Assembly: GCA_017556585.1 (NCBI GenBank)
Contig: JAFYMP010000018.1
Location: 1-61,222, forward strand
Origin: Bacteroidaceae bacterium
GTDB taxonomy: Bacteria > Bacteroidota > Bacteroidia > Bacteroidales > Bacteroidaceae
Length of the DNA: 61,222 nt
Direction of reading: 5' to 3'
Positions within the stretch are counted from its first letter, which is position 1. Every line of letters starts with the position of its first letter. Made by a program: the position numbers and the translations under genes. Of the stretch, positions 19,083 to 27,708 are shown piece after piece. The notes under the pieces are model-generated. The model was given only the letters and a program-made list of their open reading frames with translations, was not told where the DNA came from and ran no database searches.

Positions 19083-20945
19083 TTATTTTATGCCTAATTT
19101 GGCGTTATACTCTTTAAGTGTCTCAAGTACGTTGCAACGAACGTGGATGAAATTCTCTATACCTGCAGCCTTAAGTTCTTCTGTGCAAGCAGGATTACCT
19201 GCTACGATGAACATTGCTTTGCCGTCAATAGCCTTAAATGCAGGAACTGCATATTCAGCATATTCATCATCGCTTGAACAGAGAACAATAATGTCGGCTT
19301 TAGCCTCCATTGCAGCCTGAACACCCTCTTCTACAGTCTTGAAACCAAGGTTGTCTATAACTTCGTAACCTGCACAAGCCAAGAAGTTGCAGCTGAACTG
19401 AGCGCGAGCCTGACGCATAGCCAGGTTACCGATAGTAAGCATAAATGCCTTTGGACGGCGACCGCTGTTTTCGGTCTGTAAGCGTAATGCTTCAAATTCG
19501 CTTGCTTCACGATCAAAGTTCAAAGTCTTATATGGACGTTCGCACTCTTCTTTGTTTTCGCAGCAGCAGTTCTTTGCCAATGGCATTTTGCCGTCTGCAA
19601 GTTCTGTGAAGTTAGGGAACTGGTTTGTACCAAGCAGAATTTCACGACGCTTTGCAGCAGCTTCGTGACGAGCAGCGTTGCTTGCGTTGATGCTGTCCTG
19701 TACTGTACCTGCAATTGCAGCTTCTAACATACCACCTGCATTTTCAACCTCTGTGAAGAGTTTCCATGCCTGTTCTGCAATAGAAGCGGTAAGTGTTTCA
19801 ATGTAGTATGAACCTGCTGATGGATCTACAACCTTATCCAAATGGCACTCTTCTTTAAGCAGTAACTGCTGGTTGCGAGCCAAATGTTCTGAGAATTCTG
19901 CTGGTTCAGCGTATGTCTTGTCAAACGGAGTAACAGTCATAGAGTGGATACCTGCTATAGCAGCACTCATAGATTCTGTCTGTGTACGGAGCAAGTTTAC
20001 ATAGCTGTCAAACAGAGTAAGGTTGAATGAAGATGTCTCTGCGTGTGCAATCATCTTGCAGCTGCAGTTACATTTTGGTTCATATTGTTTAACAATTTCT
20101 GCCCACAACATACGTGCAGCACGGAATTTTGCAATTTCCATAAAGTAGTTGCTGCTGATACCAAAGTTGAATTTGATAGCTTTTGCTGCTGCATCGGCAG
20201 AAATACCCATTTCAGTGAGAGTATTCATATATTCATTACCCCAAGCAAGTGCATAACCCAATTCCTGGAAGATGTATGAACCTGCATTGTTCAATGATAA
20301 TGCATTAACTGTGATAGGGCGGAATTTTGGGAAAGCAGCGCAAGTTTCAACAAGAGCTTTTGCTGTCTCTTTCCAATTTTCTACCTCCTTACCCTTTGAA
20401 AGGATAGAGTTGATAGCATCAAAATTGATAGAGCCCTGTACCTTTTCTGCATCGTAATTTTTAGCAGCATATTCTGCCATTACTATCTCTGCCAATGCCA
20501 AAGATTTCTTCTGGCAAGTGCAGAAATTGATCTCAATAGCTTCTGGATTGATTCCGTTTATAAGAGTGAGGATGTTCTCTTTGTTAACATCTTTACCCTT
20601 AATTCTGAAACAGAAAGAATCTACGCCTTTTTCAGTAAGTTTTACTGCTTTTGCGTTAGCTTCTTTGAAATCTGTTACTACGATTGATTGACGTACCAAC
20701 CAAGCATTGTCACTCTTTTTGTTACCACGCAAGTATGGGAATTCACCCGGAAGTGCGTCAGTACTCTTCAAACCTTCTATATCGCTTGCACGATAGAAAG
20801 GCTGAACTTTGAAACCTTCGTTTGTCTTCCAAACTAACTTCTTTTCAAAATCGCCACCTTTAAGGTCTTCTGTTACCTTTTCCAACCACTGTTCTGTGGA
20901 TACCGGTGGAAATTCAGAAAATAGTTTTTCTTTGTTGTTTGCCAT
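19083..20945 (-). CDS. mutA: Methylmalonyl-CoA mutase, small (beta) subunit
   Basis: Non-catalytic partner of MutB in the heterodimer. The 620-aa protein follows the MutB plan but is degenerate at the active parts: the C-terminal B12-like domain has [11 protein letters not shown] where MutB has the cobalamin-binding DGHDRG, which is the normal state for this subunit. Conserved patches include [17 protein letters not shown] and [13 protein letters not shown]. First gene of mutA-mutB. A -7 box (minus TACCTTTG, 21013-21020) with a TTG 22 bp further up lies upstream. No cobalamin riboswitch is seen in the leader. Confidence 0.95.
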   Translation of the reverse strand: MANNKEKLFSEFPPVSTEQWLEKVTEDLKGGDFEKKLVWKTNEGFKVQPFYRASDIEGLKSTDALPGEFPYLRGNKKSDNAWLVRQSIVVTDFKEANAKAVKLTEKGVDSFCFRIKGKDVNKENILTLINGINPEAIEINFCTCQKKSLALAEIVMAEYAAKNYDAEKVQGSINFDAINSILSKGKEVENWKETAKALVETCAAFPKFRPITVNALSLNNAGSYIFQELGYALAWGNEYMNTLTEMGISADAAAKAIKFNFGISSNYFMEIAKFRAARMLWAEIVKQYEPKCNCSCKMIAHAETSSFNLTLFDSYVNLLRTQTESMSAAIAGIHSMTVTPFDKTYAEPAEFSEHLARNQQLLLKEECHLDKVVDPSAGSYYIETLTASIAEQAWKLFTEVENAGGMLEAAIAGTVQDSINASNAARHEAAAKRREILLGTNQFPNFTELADGKMPLAKNCCCENKEECERPYKTLNFDREASEFEALRLQTENSGRRPKAFMLTIGNLAMRQARAQFSCNFLACAGYEVIDNLGFKTVEEGVQAAMEAKADIIVLCSSDDEYAEYAVPAFKAIDGKAMFIVAGNPACTEELKAAGIENFIHVRCNVLETLKEYNAKLGIK

Positions 20946-21012
20946 AAAAATAACTTATATAACTTGTATAATAATTACTTTCCTGTCTGTTGCCCGTCAA
21001 GGCATAGACGTA

Positions 21013-21045
21013 CAAAGGTAGTGTATTTTCTGCTATTATCTACAA
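21013..21045 (-). promoter_or_regulatory. Promoter of mutA-mutB
   Basis: On the minus strand TTG (21043-21045), 22-bp spacer, TACCTTTG (21013-21020), about 67 nt before the mutA start. The -7 box is a perfect TAnnTTTG; the spacer is 2-3 bp longer than in the better promoters here. Confidence 0.5.
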
Positions 21046-21099
21046 TAATAAGGTGGTATTTTTTGCGCTTGAAAATAATTCATACATTTGCATACTTGA

Positions 21100-21354
21100 T
21101 TAGATAAATGCAAGAATTTCAGACCGGCTCTTGCATGTCTTTTGGATATGCTTCAGAAACGCTACCCAAAAGCAAGTATCTACTCTATCCTGAATTCAGA
21201 ACTTAGAGAACCTATCAACGAGTCTTTCCGTGAAATATGTAAGCATTATAATGTGCAACTTATTGAACTTCACGATATTGAGAAACAGAATGGTCATCCT
21301 TCAGTAAGTGGTATGAAGAGTATTTGTGACCAACTGTTAGAGGCTATAAAATAA
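21100..21354 (+). pseudogene. SGNH/GDSL hydrolase, C-terminal remnant
   Basis: The frame opens after a TGA at 21097 and reads KNFRPALACLLDMLQKRYPK, then SIYSILNSELREPINES and HDIEKQNGHPSVSGMKSI. This is the C-terminal third of an SGNH hydrolase, with the GHPS block carrying the catalytic histidine, but with no signal peptide, GDS serine or Asn block upstream. Only a TTG could start it. It is most likely a dead 3' fragment, ending 43 nt before the 48-bp palindrome at 21398. A small expressed protein cannot be ruled out. Confidence 0.65.
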
Positions 21355-21397
21355 ATTACTCTCATATTTTGTATTTTACCCCGGTGTATCTTCGGAT

Positions 21398-21445
21398 TGA
21401 ACTGCACCCCAAAAGTTAGACACAAAACTTTTGGGGTGCAGTTCA
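21398..21445. repeat. 48-bp perfect palindrome of IS150-type ends, copy 1
   Basis: Arms 21398-21417 and 21426-21445 are perfect 20-bp inverted repeats around an 8-nt loop. The arm begins TGAACTGCACCCCAAAAGTT and the other end closes in CA, resembling the terminal inverted repeat of IS3/IS150-group elements. A second copy at 36773-36820 differs only by one loop base. No transposase lies between the arms. The rest of 21355-21569 shows no gene. Confidence 0.75.
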
Positions 21446-21569
21446 TATCCTGGGGAGTTTACATTTTTTGCCGTTTGAGGTAAAAGAGTGTGGCTTGTAC
21501 TTATGGGGTGATATAGTACTGACGGATATAGAGTTTCAAAAGGACTGATGGGATAGATATGGAATAAAG

Positions 21570-22826
21570 CTAACGGTTGAGAGCGATTTTTAGAATTATC
21601 ACATCACCAACAGTTATATCATTTGCTTTAATGTATTCCTCTAAATTGTTTTTAAGAGATAATAGACGTTTATCTAATTTATCTTCACAATCTTTTAACA
21701 TTTCGTAAGTTCTAATATAGATTCTTCCGTATATAAATTCACCATCGCAATAAATAGGAGAAATATCGTAAAGTAGATACTGCCAAACATCATCGGTGTT
21801 TAGATTTGGTGCGAACTCTTTATTATATATCTTACTAGGAAAATCCGTTCTATACAACTGTGCATTTGTTTTATCAAATATGCATGTTTTGAATACACTA
21901 TTTGATATGTATTTAAAATATAAATAACGATCTGTTTCAAGTAGATTTTGAAACTTAAAATCATAGCCTCCTGATAAAACCAAACTCTCCATCTCCATCA
22001 TAATATCAAATTGAAGATACTTATTTTTTGTTATATCATATCCTTCTAACAATTTTGCAGGGATAGGCGACTCCGGTATGAACCTATATGTAGTAGAAAA
22101 TGAATTTTCTGTAACAGAGTAAATATTATAGTCGTATGGTAATATAAATCTTAAGGTGTCATGTACCAGATATGAATTCGGTAGATTGCCAAATTTAGTT
22201 GGATTGTCAAATAAATAATGGGGTAGTTGAAGATATTTGTAAATTGTTTTACCATCTTTATCATAAACATATACGTATTCATCACTATCGTTATATCGAT
22301 TTTTGCTCAACCCTACATATTTGTTTCTATCTATACAATACAGATAGTCGTCAATGAGATTATCTTCGCTATTCCACTTTGAAATAAACTTTCCATTTTC
22401 ATCATATCTCATCAAAACTCCATTTCCCGCATCGTAAACATAGAATTCTTTATTAAGTGCAAAGAAAACACCTATATTATTTGATATTTCACCAGGACCA
22501 CGACCAAATAAAGACCTTGACATTTTCTTATGTCCATCCACGTCATATATCTGTAAGACACCATTCTGTTTGTCAAGAAAAGCATAGCTGTTTTCTGTTT
22601 TTGTCATTAAAGATGTATTCAAATATATCCAAGAGTCATCTATCTTAAAATCCACTGGCGACACAGATTCAATTGCACTTTCTAGGGATTGTGTGCTATA
22701 TGCTGATAGATCTATTGTTATAGATTCAGTAGGTTGTCCACTATTCTTTCTGCAAGAAATCAATAGTAAAACAAGCGATATAAACGCTACACTGAATACT
22801 TTACAACCTCTTGTACTCTTCTTCAT
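21570..22826 (-). CDS. 6-bladed beta-propeller lipoprotein (418 aa)
   Basis: Bacteroidetes secreted propeller lipoprotein. The signal peptide runs MKKSTRGCKVFSVAFISLV to LLISCRKNSG, with the lipobox cysteine near residue 25. Blade motifs include YAFLDKQNGVLQIYDVDGHK, the family signature LFGRGPGEISNN near residue 107, and FYVYDAGNGVLMRYDENGK. The C-terminal part contains the longer loops seen in the 400-aa members. Monocistronic, with a minus-strand -7 box TATATTTG at 22864-22871. Function unknown; distant from the paralogues at 14409 and 33582. Confidence 0.85.
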   Translation of the reverse strand: MKKSTRGCKVFSVAFISLVLLLISCRKNSGQPTESITIDLSAYSTQSLESAIESVSPVDFKIDDSWIYLNTSLMTKTENSYAFLDKQNGVLQIYDVDGHKKMSRSLFGRGPGEISNNIGVFFALNKEFYVYDAGNGVLMRYDENGKFISKWNSEDNLIDDYLYCIDRNKYVGLSKNRYNDSDEYVYVYDKDGKTIYKYLQLPHYLFDNPTKFGNLPNSYLVHDTLRFILPYDYNIYSVTENSFSTTYRFIPESPIPAKLLEGYDITKNKYLQFDIMMEMESLVLSGGYDFKFQNLLETDRYLYFKYISNSVFKTCIFDKTNAQLYRTDFPSKIYNKEFAPNLNTDDVWQYLLYDISPIYCDGEFIYGRIYIRTYEMLKDCEDKLDKRLLSLKNNLEEYIKANDITVGDVIILKIALNR

Positions 22827-23066
22827 AAATTTTACTATTTAATTTGTTATGTAATATCAAGAGCAAATATATAACTATTTTTTAAGGTTAACTATAAATG
22901 TAATAAAAAACATTTTAGTTCTAGCCAACCCTTTGTTCTGGCTAATCTGCTGATTCATCGGGATTGTTGTTTCTTAGGTTCATCAATGTTATGGTGTATT
23001 AGTACTAAGAAGGATAAAAAAATATAATTGTGTACCGTTTTGAATGCCATATCCAGTGAAAAGTAC

Positions 23067-23074
23067 TATATTTG
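23067..23074 (+). promoter_or_regulatory. -7 box of the Phd-type antitoxin gene
   Basis: TATATTTG is a perfect TAnnTTTG. A TTTG lies at 23039-23042 with a 24-bp spacer, longer than usual. Its place argues that the ATG at 23072 is outside the coding part and that 23102 is the start. Confidence 0.4.
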
Positions 23075-23101
23075 CGATATACTTTTAAAGATATTGGATT
23101 T

Positions 23102-23371
23102 ATGTTGGTAATTAGCAGTAGAGAATTTAGAGCAAAAACAGGCTATTATTTGCAAATGGTAGCCAATGGGATAGATGTGATACTTAAATCAAGAGATTCT
23201 GGTAGCTTTAGATTGACACCGGTAAAAGAGAGTGATATGGTGATGAGTGAAAAAGAGTTTTATGAAAAGCTTGATCGTTCTATCCAAGAGGCTAAGGATG
23301 GTAAAGTAATAAGTCAAAAAGATGGGGAAAAAATAGATGATTTTATAGATAGAATGTTATGTACAGAATAA
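23102..23371 (+). CDS. Phd/YefM-type antitoxin
   Basis: An 89-aa protein starting MLVISSREFRAKTGYYLQMV, the pattern of the Phd/YefM DNA-binding fold (strand, then a helix with a conserved R-x-x-x-G/N). The acidic C-terminal half (EFYEKLDRSIQEAKDG) is the usual toxin-wrapping tail. I chose the ATG at 23102 over the one at 23072 because a -7 promoter box covers 23067-23074 and because homologous proteins begin at this Met. The gene overlaps the start of a RelE/ParE-like toxin gene by 13 nt, but that toxin is cut to 20 codons. Confidence 0.75.
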   Translation: MLVISSREFRAKTGYYLQMVANGIDVILKSRDSGSFRLTPVKESDMVMSEKEFYEKLDRSIQEAKDGKVISQKDGEKIDDFIDRMLCTE

Positions 23372-23421
23372 TCTTTACCGAAGAAGCACAAAAAGATTTG
23401 CAGATGCTGCTTCGCATTTGA
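23359..23421 (+). pseudogene. RelE/ParE-family toxin, truncated after 20 codons
   Basis: An ATG at 23359, overlapping the antitoxin end, opens the frame MYRIIFTEEAQKDLQMLLRI and then hits TGA at 23419. The start is the standard RelE/ParE N-terminus (Y-x-I/V-x-F-T-x-x-A-x-x-D-L). No continuation of the toxin is found downstream, where hairpin repeats begin at once. The toxin is therefore lost and the antitoxin is an orphan. Confidence 0.7.
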
Positions 23422-23429
23422 GTGGCTTT

Positions 23430-23509
23430 CACTACCTTTAAGACGGTAAACGTCTTGAAATTTAGCTTGCACTAACTTTAAGCCATTATTATGGCTTGAA
23501 ATTAGGATG
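23430..23509. repeat. Two tandem 40-bp repeats, each with a hairpin
   Basis: Units start at 23430 and 23470. Both read CACTAMCTTTAAG...CTTGAAATT, but the inner stem differs: AAGACG/CGTCTT in unit 1 (23440-23456) and AAGCCAT/ATGGCTT in unit 2 (23480-23497). Paired changes in the stem suggest that the fold, not the letters, is kept. Confidence 0.55.
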
Positions 23510-23729
23510 CGCCTCAGAAAAACAAACAATCACTTCGTTCTTGTTTTAAATGCTTCGCTTACCAGATAGTTTGCAGCAAGCTGCACTATCTGATACGCGA
23601 ACCATAAAAAATAAGCAAGCTTATTTTGTTCTTCGTTCGGCTTTCACTAATTTTGTCCCCCCGAAATGAGGGTGTTGAAAGATATCCGAAATAGTTGCTA
23701 TTTATTTAATTGTAATTTATTGGTTAATA
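23510..23729. other. Non-coding region with a long hairpin
   Basis: No gene is seen between the toxin remnant and the transporter. A hairpin at 23563-23592 pairs CAGATAGT with ACTATCTG and GCAGC with GCTGC around an AA loop, with a 2-nt bulge. An AAGCAAGCTT palindrome lies near 23612-23625. The string GGCTTTCACTA near 23425 recurs near 23639. The last part is leader for the transporter gene. Confidence 0.5.
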
Positions 23730-25418
23730 ATGGATTGGATTAAATCGTTGCTTTTTGATCAGGAGTCTATTGCGCATATATTGGCGCTTTATTCATTTGT
23801 TATTGCAGCCGGAGTGGGCTTAGGTAAATTTAAAATTAAAGGTGTTTCTTTAGGAGTAGCCTGTGTTCTGTTTATGGGTATTCTTGTTGGACATTTTGGA
23901 TTTACCGGAAATTTAAAGATTATCAATTTTGTACAGGATTTTGGACTAATACTATTTGTGTATAGTTTGGGTTTGCAGGTTGGACCGTCATTCTTTACCT
24001 CATTTAAAAAGGGTGGAATGAGAATGAACAGACTTGCTGTGGAGATGGTTATGCTGAACATAATAGTGGCTATAGGTGCTTTCTTCCTACTGTTTGACCG
24101 TTCAAACCCCGATAGTTTCCCTATGCTGGTGGGTGTATTGAGTGGTGCAGTTACAAATACTCCGGGACTTGGTGCAGCGGAAGAGGCGTTAAAGCAGATA
24201 GGTAGTAGTGCTGATATTGCAACTGGTTATGCTTGTGCTTATCCGTTGGCAGTTTTGGGCGTTATTTTAGTGCCGATGATTGTAAAGGTGATATGCAAAA
24301 TCAAAGATGATAAAGAGAACGAACAGCTGACATTGATGGAACAGCAGAATACTGCAAGTAAACCTGTACGTCAATATATTGAGATTCAAAATGAACGATT
24401 GGCAGGTAAAACCATTATAGAATTGAGACGTATAATAAACAGAGAATTTATATGCTCACGTCTGCTGCATGACGGAAAGGTGGAGACTCCACATAGAGAT
24501 ACTACGGTAAGTCTGGGGGACCAACTATGTATCGTAAGTTCAGAAGATGATGCCGATTCTATTCTTACTATATTGGGATCTGCGGTTGAAATTCAGTGGG
24601 ATAATATATCCGGTTCAGAACCTTTGGTTTCAAGAAGAATAGTAGTTACCAAAGATAAAATAAATGGCAAAACTTTAGGTGAACTCCACTTGGGTAGCAT
24701 ATACGATGTAACTATTACACGCGTAGTTCGTTCAGGTACTGAACTATTTGCATCTGCCAGTTTGGTATTGCAAATGGGTGACCGTTTGATTGTTGTAGGC
24801 CATGAAGGTAATGTGGCTGCAGTTGCAACCAGACTGGGTAATGAAATGAAGAGACTTGATGTGCCTAATATGGCGACACTGTTTATAGGAATACTTTTAG
24901 GTATATTGCTGGGTAGTATTCCGGTAAATATCCCCGGAGTTCCAACGCCATTGCGTTTGGGATTGGCAGGTGGTCCTTTGGTGGTAGCTATTTTAATAAG
25001 TCGTTTTGGCTATCAGTTTGGTTTGGTTACATATACAAAGGCAAGTGCAAACTTAATGCTTCGAGAAGTAGGTATTGCGCTGTTCCTGGCAAGTGTGGGA
25101 TTGAAATCGGGTGCCAACTTTGTTGATACCATTACTTCCGGAGATGGTTTGATATATATGATAGCAGGTCTGCTAATCACTGTTATTCCGGTTTTCTTAA
25201 CTGCTTTGATAGCACGTGTAAAGTATAAACTGAATTATTATAGCATTATAGGTCTTGTGGCAGGTAGCAGTACTAACCCTCCTGCATTGGCATTTGCAAA
25301 TAGCCAGACAGAACATGATGCTCCTGCAGTAAGTTATTCAACCGTATATCCGCTTGTAATGTTTCTCAGGATTCTTACTGCCCAGCTTCTGGTAATTCTG
25401 GGAGGAATACTCATATAG
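23730..25418 (+). CDS. AspT/YidE-family transporter with two TrkA-C domains
   Basis: Inner-membrane protein of the aspartate:alanine exchanger (AAEx) family, 562 aa, the usual length. Two membrane blocks, about residues 15-190 and 385-562, each end with a repeated motif (GVLSGAVTNTPGLGAAEEAL and LVAGSSTNPPALAFANSQT). Between them are two RCK/TrkA-C regulatory domains (about 205-285 and 295-370; KTIIELRRIINREFICSRL, KINGKTLGELHLGSIYDV). The substrate may be an amino acid or dicarboxylate; the regulatory domains suggest ligand gating. Single gene, ending in a clear terminator. Confidence 0.9.
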   Translation: MDWIKSLLFDQESIAHILALYSFVIAAGVGLGKFKIKGVSLGVACVLFMGILVGHFGFTGNLKIINFVQDFGLILFVYSLGLQVGPSFFTSFKKGGMRMNRLAVEMVMLNIIVAIGAFFLLFDRSNPDSFPMLVGVLSGAVTNTPGLGAAEEALKQIGSSADIATGYACAYPLAVLGVILVPMIVKVICKIKDDKENEQLTLMEQQNTASKPVRQYIEIQNERLAGKTIIELRRIINREFICSRLLHDGKVETPHRDTTVSLGDQLCIVSSEDDADSILTILGSAVEIQWDNISGSEPLVSRRIVVTKDKINGKTLGELHLGSIYDVTITRVVRSGTELFASASLVLQMGDRLIVVGHEGNVAAVATRLGNEMKRLDVPNMATLFIGILLGILLGSIPVNIPGVPTPLRLGLAGGPLVVAILISRFGYQFGLVTYTKASANLMLREVGIALFLASVGLKSGANFVDTITSGDGLIYMIAGLLITVIPVFLTALIARVKYKLNYYSIIGLVAGSSTNPPALAFANSQTEHDAPAVSYSTVYPLVMFLRILTAQLLVILGGILI

Positions 25419-25444
25419 AATAGTTTGTAATTTTGTATCATATC

Positions 25445-25490
25445 AACCCGCCAAGCCTCTTGATAATGCTGAAACAGGCGGGTTTTTTAT
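25445..25490 (+). terminator. Terminator of the AAEx transporter gene
   Basis: The 8-bp GC-rich stem AACCCGCC (25445-25452) / GGCGGGTT (25477-25484) has a 24-nt loop and is followed by TTTTTAT, 26 nt after the stop codon. Confidence 0.75.
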
Positions 25491-25587
25491 TTCAGTTGAG
25501 CATCAAAAAAAACATTGTTTTATGCCTGAATGGCTTTGTCTTGGGATAAAATTATGGTGCAATCAGGTAAAAAAAAGTAAAGGAAAC

Positions 25588-25617
25588 TTGTCATTTTGGA
25601 AAATATACTTACCTTTG
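25588..25617 (+). promoter_or_regulatory. Promoter of the membrane-protein/XRE pair
   Basis: TTG at 25588-25590, 19-bp spacer, perfect TACCTTTG at 25610-25617, 50 nt before the start codon at 25668. Confidence 0.55.
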
Positions 25618-25667
25618 CGGCGTAAGCTTACTTGGAAATATTAATGTTTAACTAAAAATGAATTTTT

Positions 25668-26123
25668 ATGAAACAATCTTATTTACTGCCTAATCTATTT
25701 AAAAAGGTGGGGCTATGTATGGTTCTGCCATTCACTATACTATGTATATTGTGTCTGACAGGTGTTATGGATGATGTTTGTATCTGGATGAAAATGCCGG
25801 CATTGGTCTCAACAACTACAGAAAGCAGATGGTTTTTTATAACAGAAAGTTGCATTATTGATGAATTGTCAATGTTGGGACTACTTGTGTCACTAGTATT
25901 TATTGCACTGTCCCGTGAACACGATGAAGATGAAATGACTGTAGCAATACGAATGCAATCGTTTGTATGGAGTGTATGGGCGACATCCCTGATCATTATA
26001 TTGGGTATTCTGTTAATATATGATTTTGCTTTTATCTATTTTTTGTGTGTAGCCATGTATCTTTACTTGCTGCTTTACATCATTAAATTTAACTTTGCGA
26101 TGTATCGCGAAAGAAGAGGGTAA
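25668..26123 (+). CDS. Four-TM membrane protein paired with an XRE regulator
   Basis: A 151-aa integral membrane protein. Hydrophobic segments lie at about residues 15-32, 64-82, 98-119 and 122-142, with an acidic/basic loop (SREHDEDEMTVAIRMQS) between TM2 and TM3. The arrangement resembles DUF2975-type membrane proteins, which are regularly encoded just before a 65-70-aa XRE regulator, as here (2-nt gap). Role unknown; the pairing suggests a membrane sensor or a protein controlled by the regulator. Confidence 0.75.
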   Translation: MKQSYLLPNLFKKVGLCMVLPFTILCILCLTGVMDDVCIWMKMPALVSTTTESRWFFITESCIIDELSMLGLLVSLVFIALSREHDEDEMTVAIRMQSFVWSVWATSLIIILGILLIYDFAFIYFLCVAMYLYLLLYIIKFNFAMYRERRG

Positions 26124-26125
26124 TT

Positions 26126-26326
26126 ATGAAGAATAGTATTCGCGTGGAACGCGCAGTTAAAAATATAACGCAACAGGATTTGGCTGTTGCTGTAGGTGTG
26201 AGTCGTCAGACGATAAATTCTCTGGAAACAAATCGTTATATACCATCTACAATTTTAGCATTAAAGATTGCCAGGTATTTTGAGAAGAGAGTGGAGGATA
26301 TCTTCACACTTGAAGATGAAGATTAA
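26126..26326 (+). CDS. Small XRE-family transcriptional regulator (YozG-like)
   Basis: A 66-aa protein that is little more than one Cro/CI helix-turn-helix: NITQQDLAVAVGVSRQTINSLE (read in two halves, residues 14-35), then ALKIARYFEKRVEDIFTLED. This is the YozG/YgzD type of minimal regulator. It starts 2 nt after the four-TM gene in the same operon and probably autoregulates it. Confidence 0.9.
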   Translation: MKNSIRVERAVKNITQQDLAVAVGVSRQTINSLETNRYIPSTILALKIARYFEKRVEDIFTLEDED

Positions 26327-26330
26327 AATA

Positions 26331-26361
26331 AGCCCCAGAGTTTGTAAAAAACTTTGGGGCT
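26331..26361 (+). terminator. Hairpin after the XRE gene
   Basis: 13-bp stem (26331-26343 with 26349-26361, one G-U pair) and 5-nt loop. The T-tract after it is poor (AACTTTAT), so termination may be weak. Confidence 0.6.
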
Positions 26362-26393
26362 AACTTTATGTAGCGTGCTTTAAACGCAGAACT

Positions 26394-27563
26394 TTATTTA
26401 AACAGATATTGTGCAAATTCGTGGAGTGATTTTCTCCATACCTGCCATTCATGATCGCCAGGGTATGAATTGAATTTAACTTCAACACCACCATCCTGCA
26501 TCTTCTTTACTATGTTTTTGTTATATTCAATACGTGGATCCTGTTCACCGCAGGTTATAAAGAATACATCAAACTGTTTATTGAAGGTTTTGGTATCTGT
26601 AAGCATGCCCGGAACCTCTTTTTCAAGATCAAAGTTTGCAGCGCCTGATATTCCACCGAACATTCCTGTAGAGAATACTCCTACGTTTGAAAATACTTCA
26701 GGGTCGCGCAAGCCAATGTAGAATGACTGTCCGCCGCCCATGGAGAGCCCGCACATGGCGCGATGTTTGCGGTCTTTCTTTACGCGGTAGTTCTGCTCTA
26801 CAAATGGAATGATGTTGTCAATCATTTCACTGCGGAAAGTCTGCATTCCCTGCCAGCTGTAACCTCCGCCCATGCCGCCATTACGTGACTGCACGTTACT
26901 GTTGGAACTTACTATAATCATAGGAACCGCTTTTCCTGCAGCAATAAGGTTGTCCATAATCTGTGCTGTACGTCCCTGCTCCATCCAGCCGCGATGATCT
27001 TCGCCACCACCATGCTGTATGTAAACTACAGGGTATTCTGTTTTGCCATCTTCGTAACCTGCAGGAGTGTAGATCATAAGCGGACGCCAAGCCTCTTCTA
27101 CCTTTGAAAAGTAGTGAACTGTACGAACTTCGCCGTGTGGAACATCCTGAACCTCAATATATTCCATGTTATCTTCCTGTACCTCTATTGCACTTGACCA
27201 TCTGCTGCATCCGTAGAATGTCTGGCTGGCAGGGTCGGCAGTAGATACACCGTCAACTATCAGTGAATAGTAGTGGAAACCCGGAACCTGTGGCTGTGTA
27301 GTAACGCTCCATTGGCCGTTTTCACTCTTTTGCATGTCGTACTTTACTCCACACAGATCTATTTGAACATTGTTTGCCTGTGGCGCATTAACACGGAACA
27401 TCACACTGTTGTCTTCCAATATACGTGGGTATGAATTCCTGTTGATATTGGTTACAGGTGAATATGAACCTTCAGGGAAATTCATAGTAACTCTCTGACC
27501 GAATGTTTGCGCAGATAACATCAGGCAGATTAATGTAGATGAAATGATTCTTGATTTTTTCAT
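26394..27563 (-). CDS. Secreted esterase (feruloyl/enterochelin-esterase-like) with N-terminal CBM48-like domain
   Basis: Exported alpha/beta hydrolase of 389 aa. Signal peptide at residues 1-22 (cut after TFG-Q). An early-set/CBM48-like domain spans about 30-125 (VMFRVNAPQANNVQIDL, FHYYSLIVDG). The esterase D/Fes domain spans 150-389. The catalytic serine is Ser274 in CGLSMGGGQS, with the acid probably in CGEQDPRIEY and the histidine in GDHEWQVWR. HGGGEDHRGW near 185 forms the oxyanion part. Such enzymes often remove ferulate or acetate from xylan, but no polysaccharide-utilisation genes sit beside it, so the substrate is open. Confidence 0.88.
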   Translation of the reverse strand: MKKSRIISSTLICLMLSAQTFGQRVTMNFPEGSYSPVTNINRNSYPRILEDNSVMFRVNAPQANNVQIDLCGVKYDMQKSENGQWSVTTQPQVPGFHYYSLIVDGVSTADPASQTFYGCSRWSSAIEVQEDNMEYIEVQDVPHGEVRTVHYFSKVEEAWRPLMIYTPAGYEDGKTEYPVVYIQHGGGEDHRGWMEQGRTAQIMDNLIAAGKAVPMIIVSSNSNVQSRNGGMGGGYSWQGMQTFRSEMIDNIIPFVEQNYRVKKDRKHRAMCGLSMGGGQSFYIGLRDPEVFSNVGVFSTGMFGGISGAANFDLEKEVPGMLTDTKTFNKQFDVFFITCGEQDPRIEYNKNIVKKMQDGGVEVKFNSYPGDHEWQVWRKSLHEFAQYLFK

Positions 27564-27631
27564 TGTTTATTTTTGTTTAGTTAATGCCGTTGCTCAATGT
27601 TGCTTAACATATTATAGAACACGAAGATACT

Positions 27632-27680
27632 GCTTTTTTTTATAAAAGCAAATCAGACATCCGGATAACCAGATGTCTGA
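27632..27680 (-). terminator. Terminator of the DUF4890-type gene (minus strand)
   Basis: The hairpin TCAGACATC (27653-27661) / GATGTCTGA (27672-27680) is followed, on the minus strand, by TTTGCTTTTATAAAAAAAAG. It lies 29 nt past the stop codon at 27709. Confidence 0.65.
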
Positions 27681-27708
27681 CCTGTTCGTGTTATGTTGTT
27701 ATTGAGAC

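Noticed and set aside
20946-21012. Cobalamin riboswitch before mutA
   Set aside because: The leader is only about 65 nt and has none of the B12-box or stem elements; the regulation is not of this kind here.
21398-21445. Palindrome as a fresh transposon insertion with target duplication
   Set aside because: Flanking bases do not form a direct repeat at either copy, so recent transposition cannot be shown.
21398-21445. Palindrome as a normal intrinsic terminator
   Set aside because: The stem is very stable but no T-run follows it in either copy, and the genes before it are broken.
23072-23101. Upstream ATG of the Phd-type antitoxin
   Set aside because: It falls in the -7 promoter box at 23067-23074 and the extra ten residues do not fit the family.
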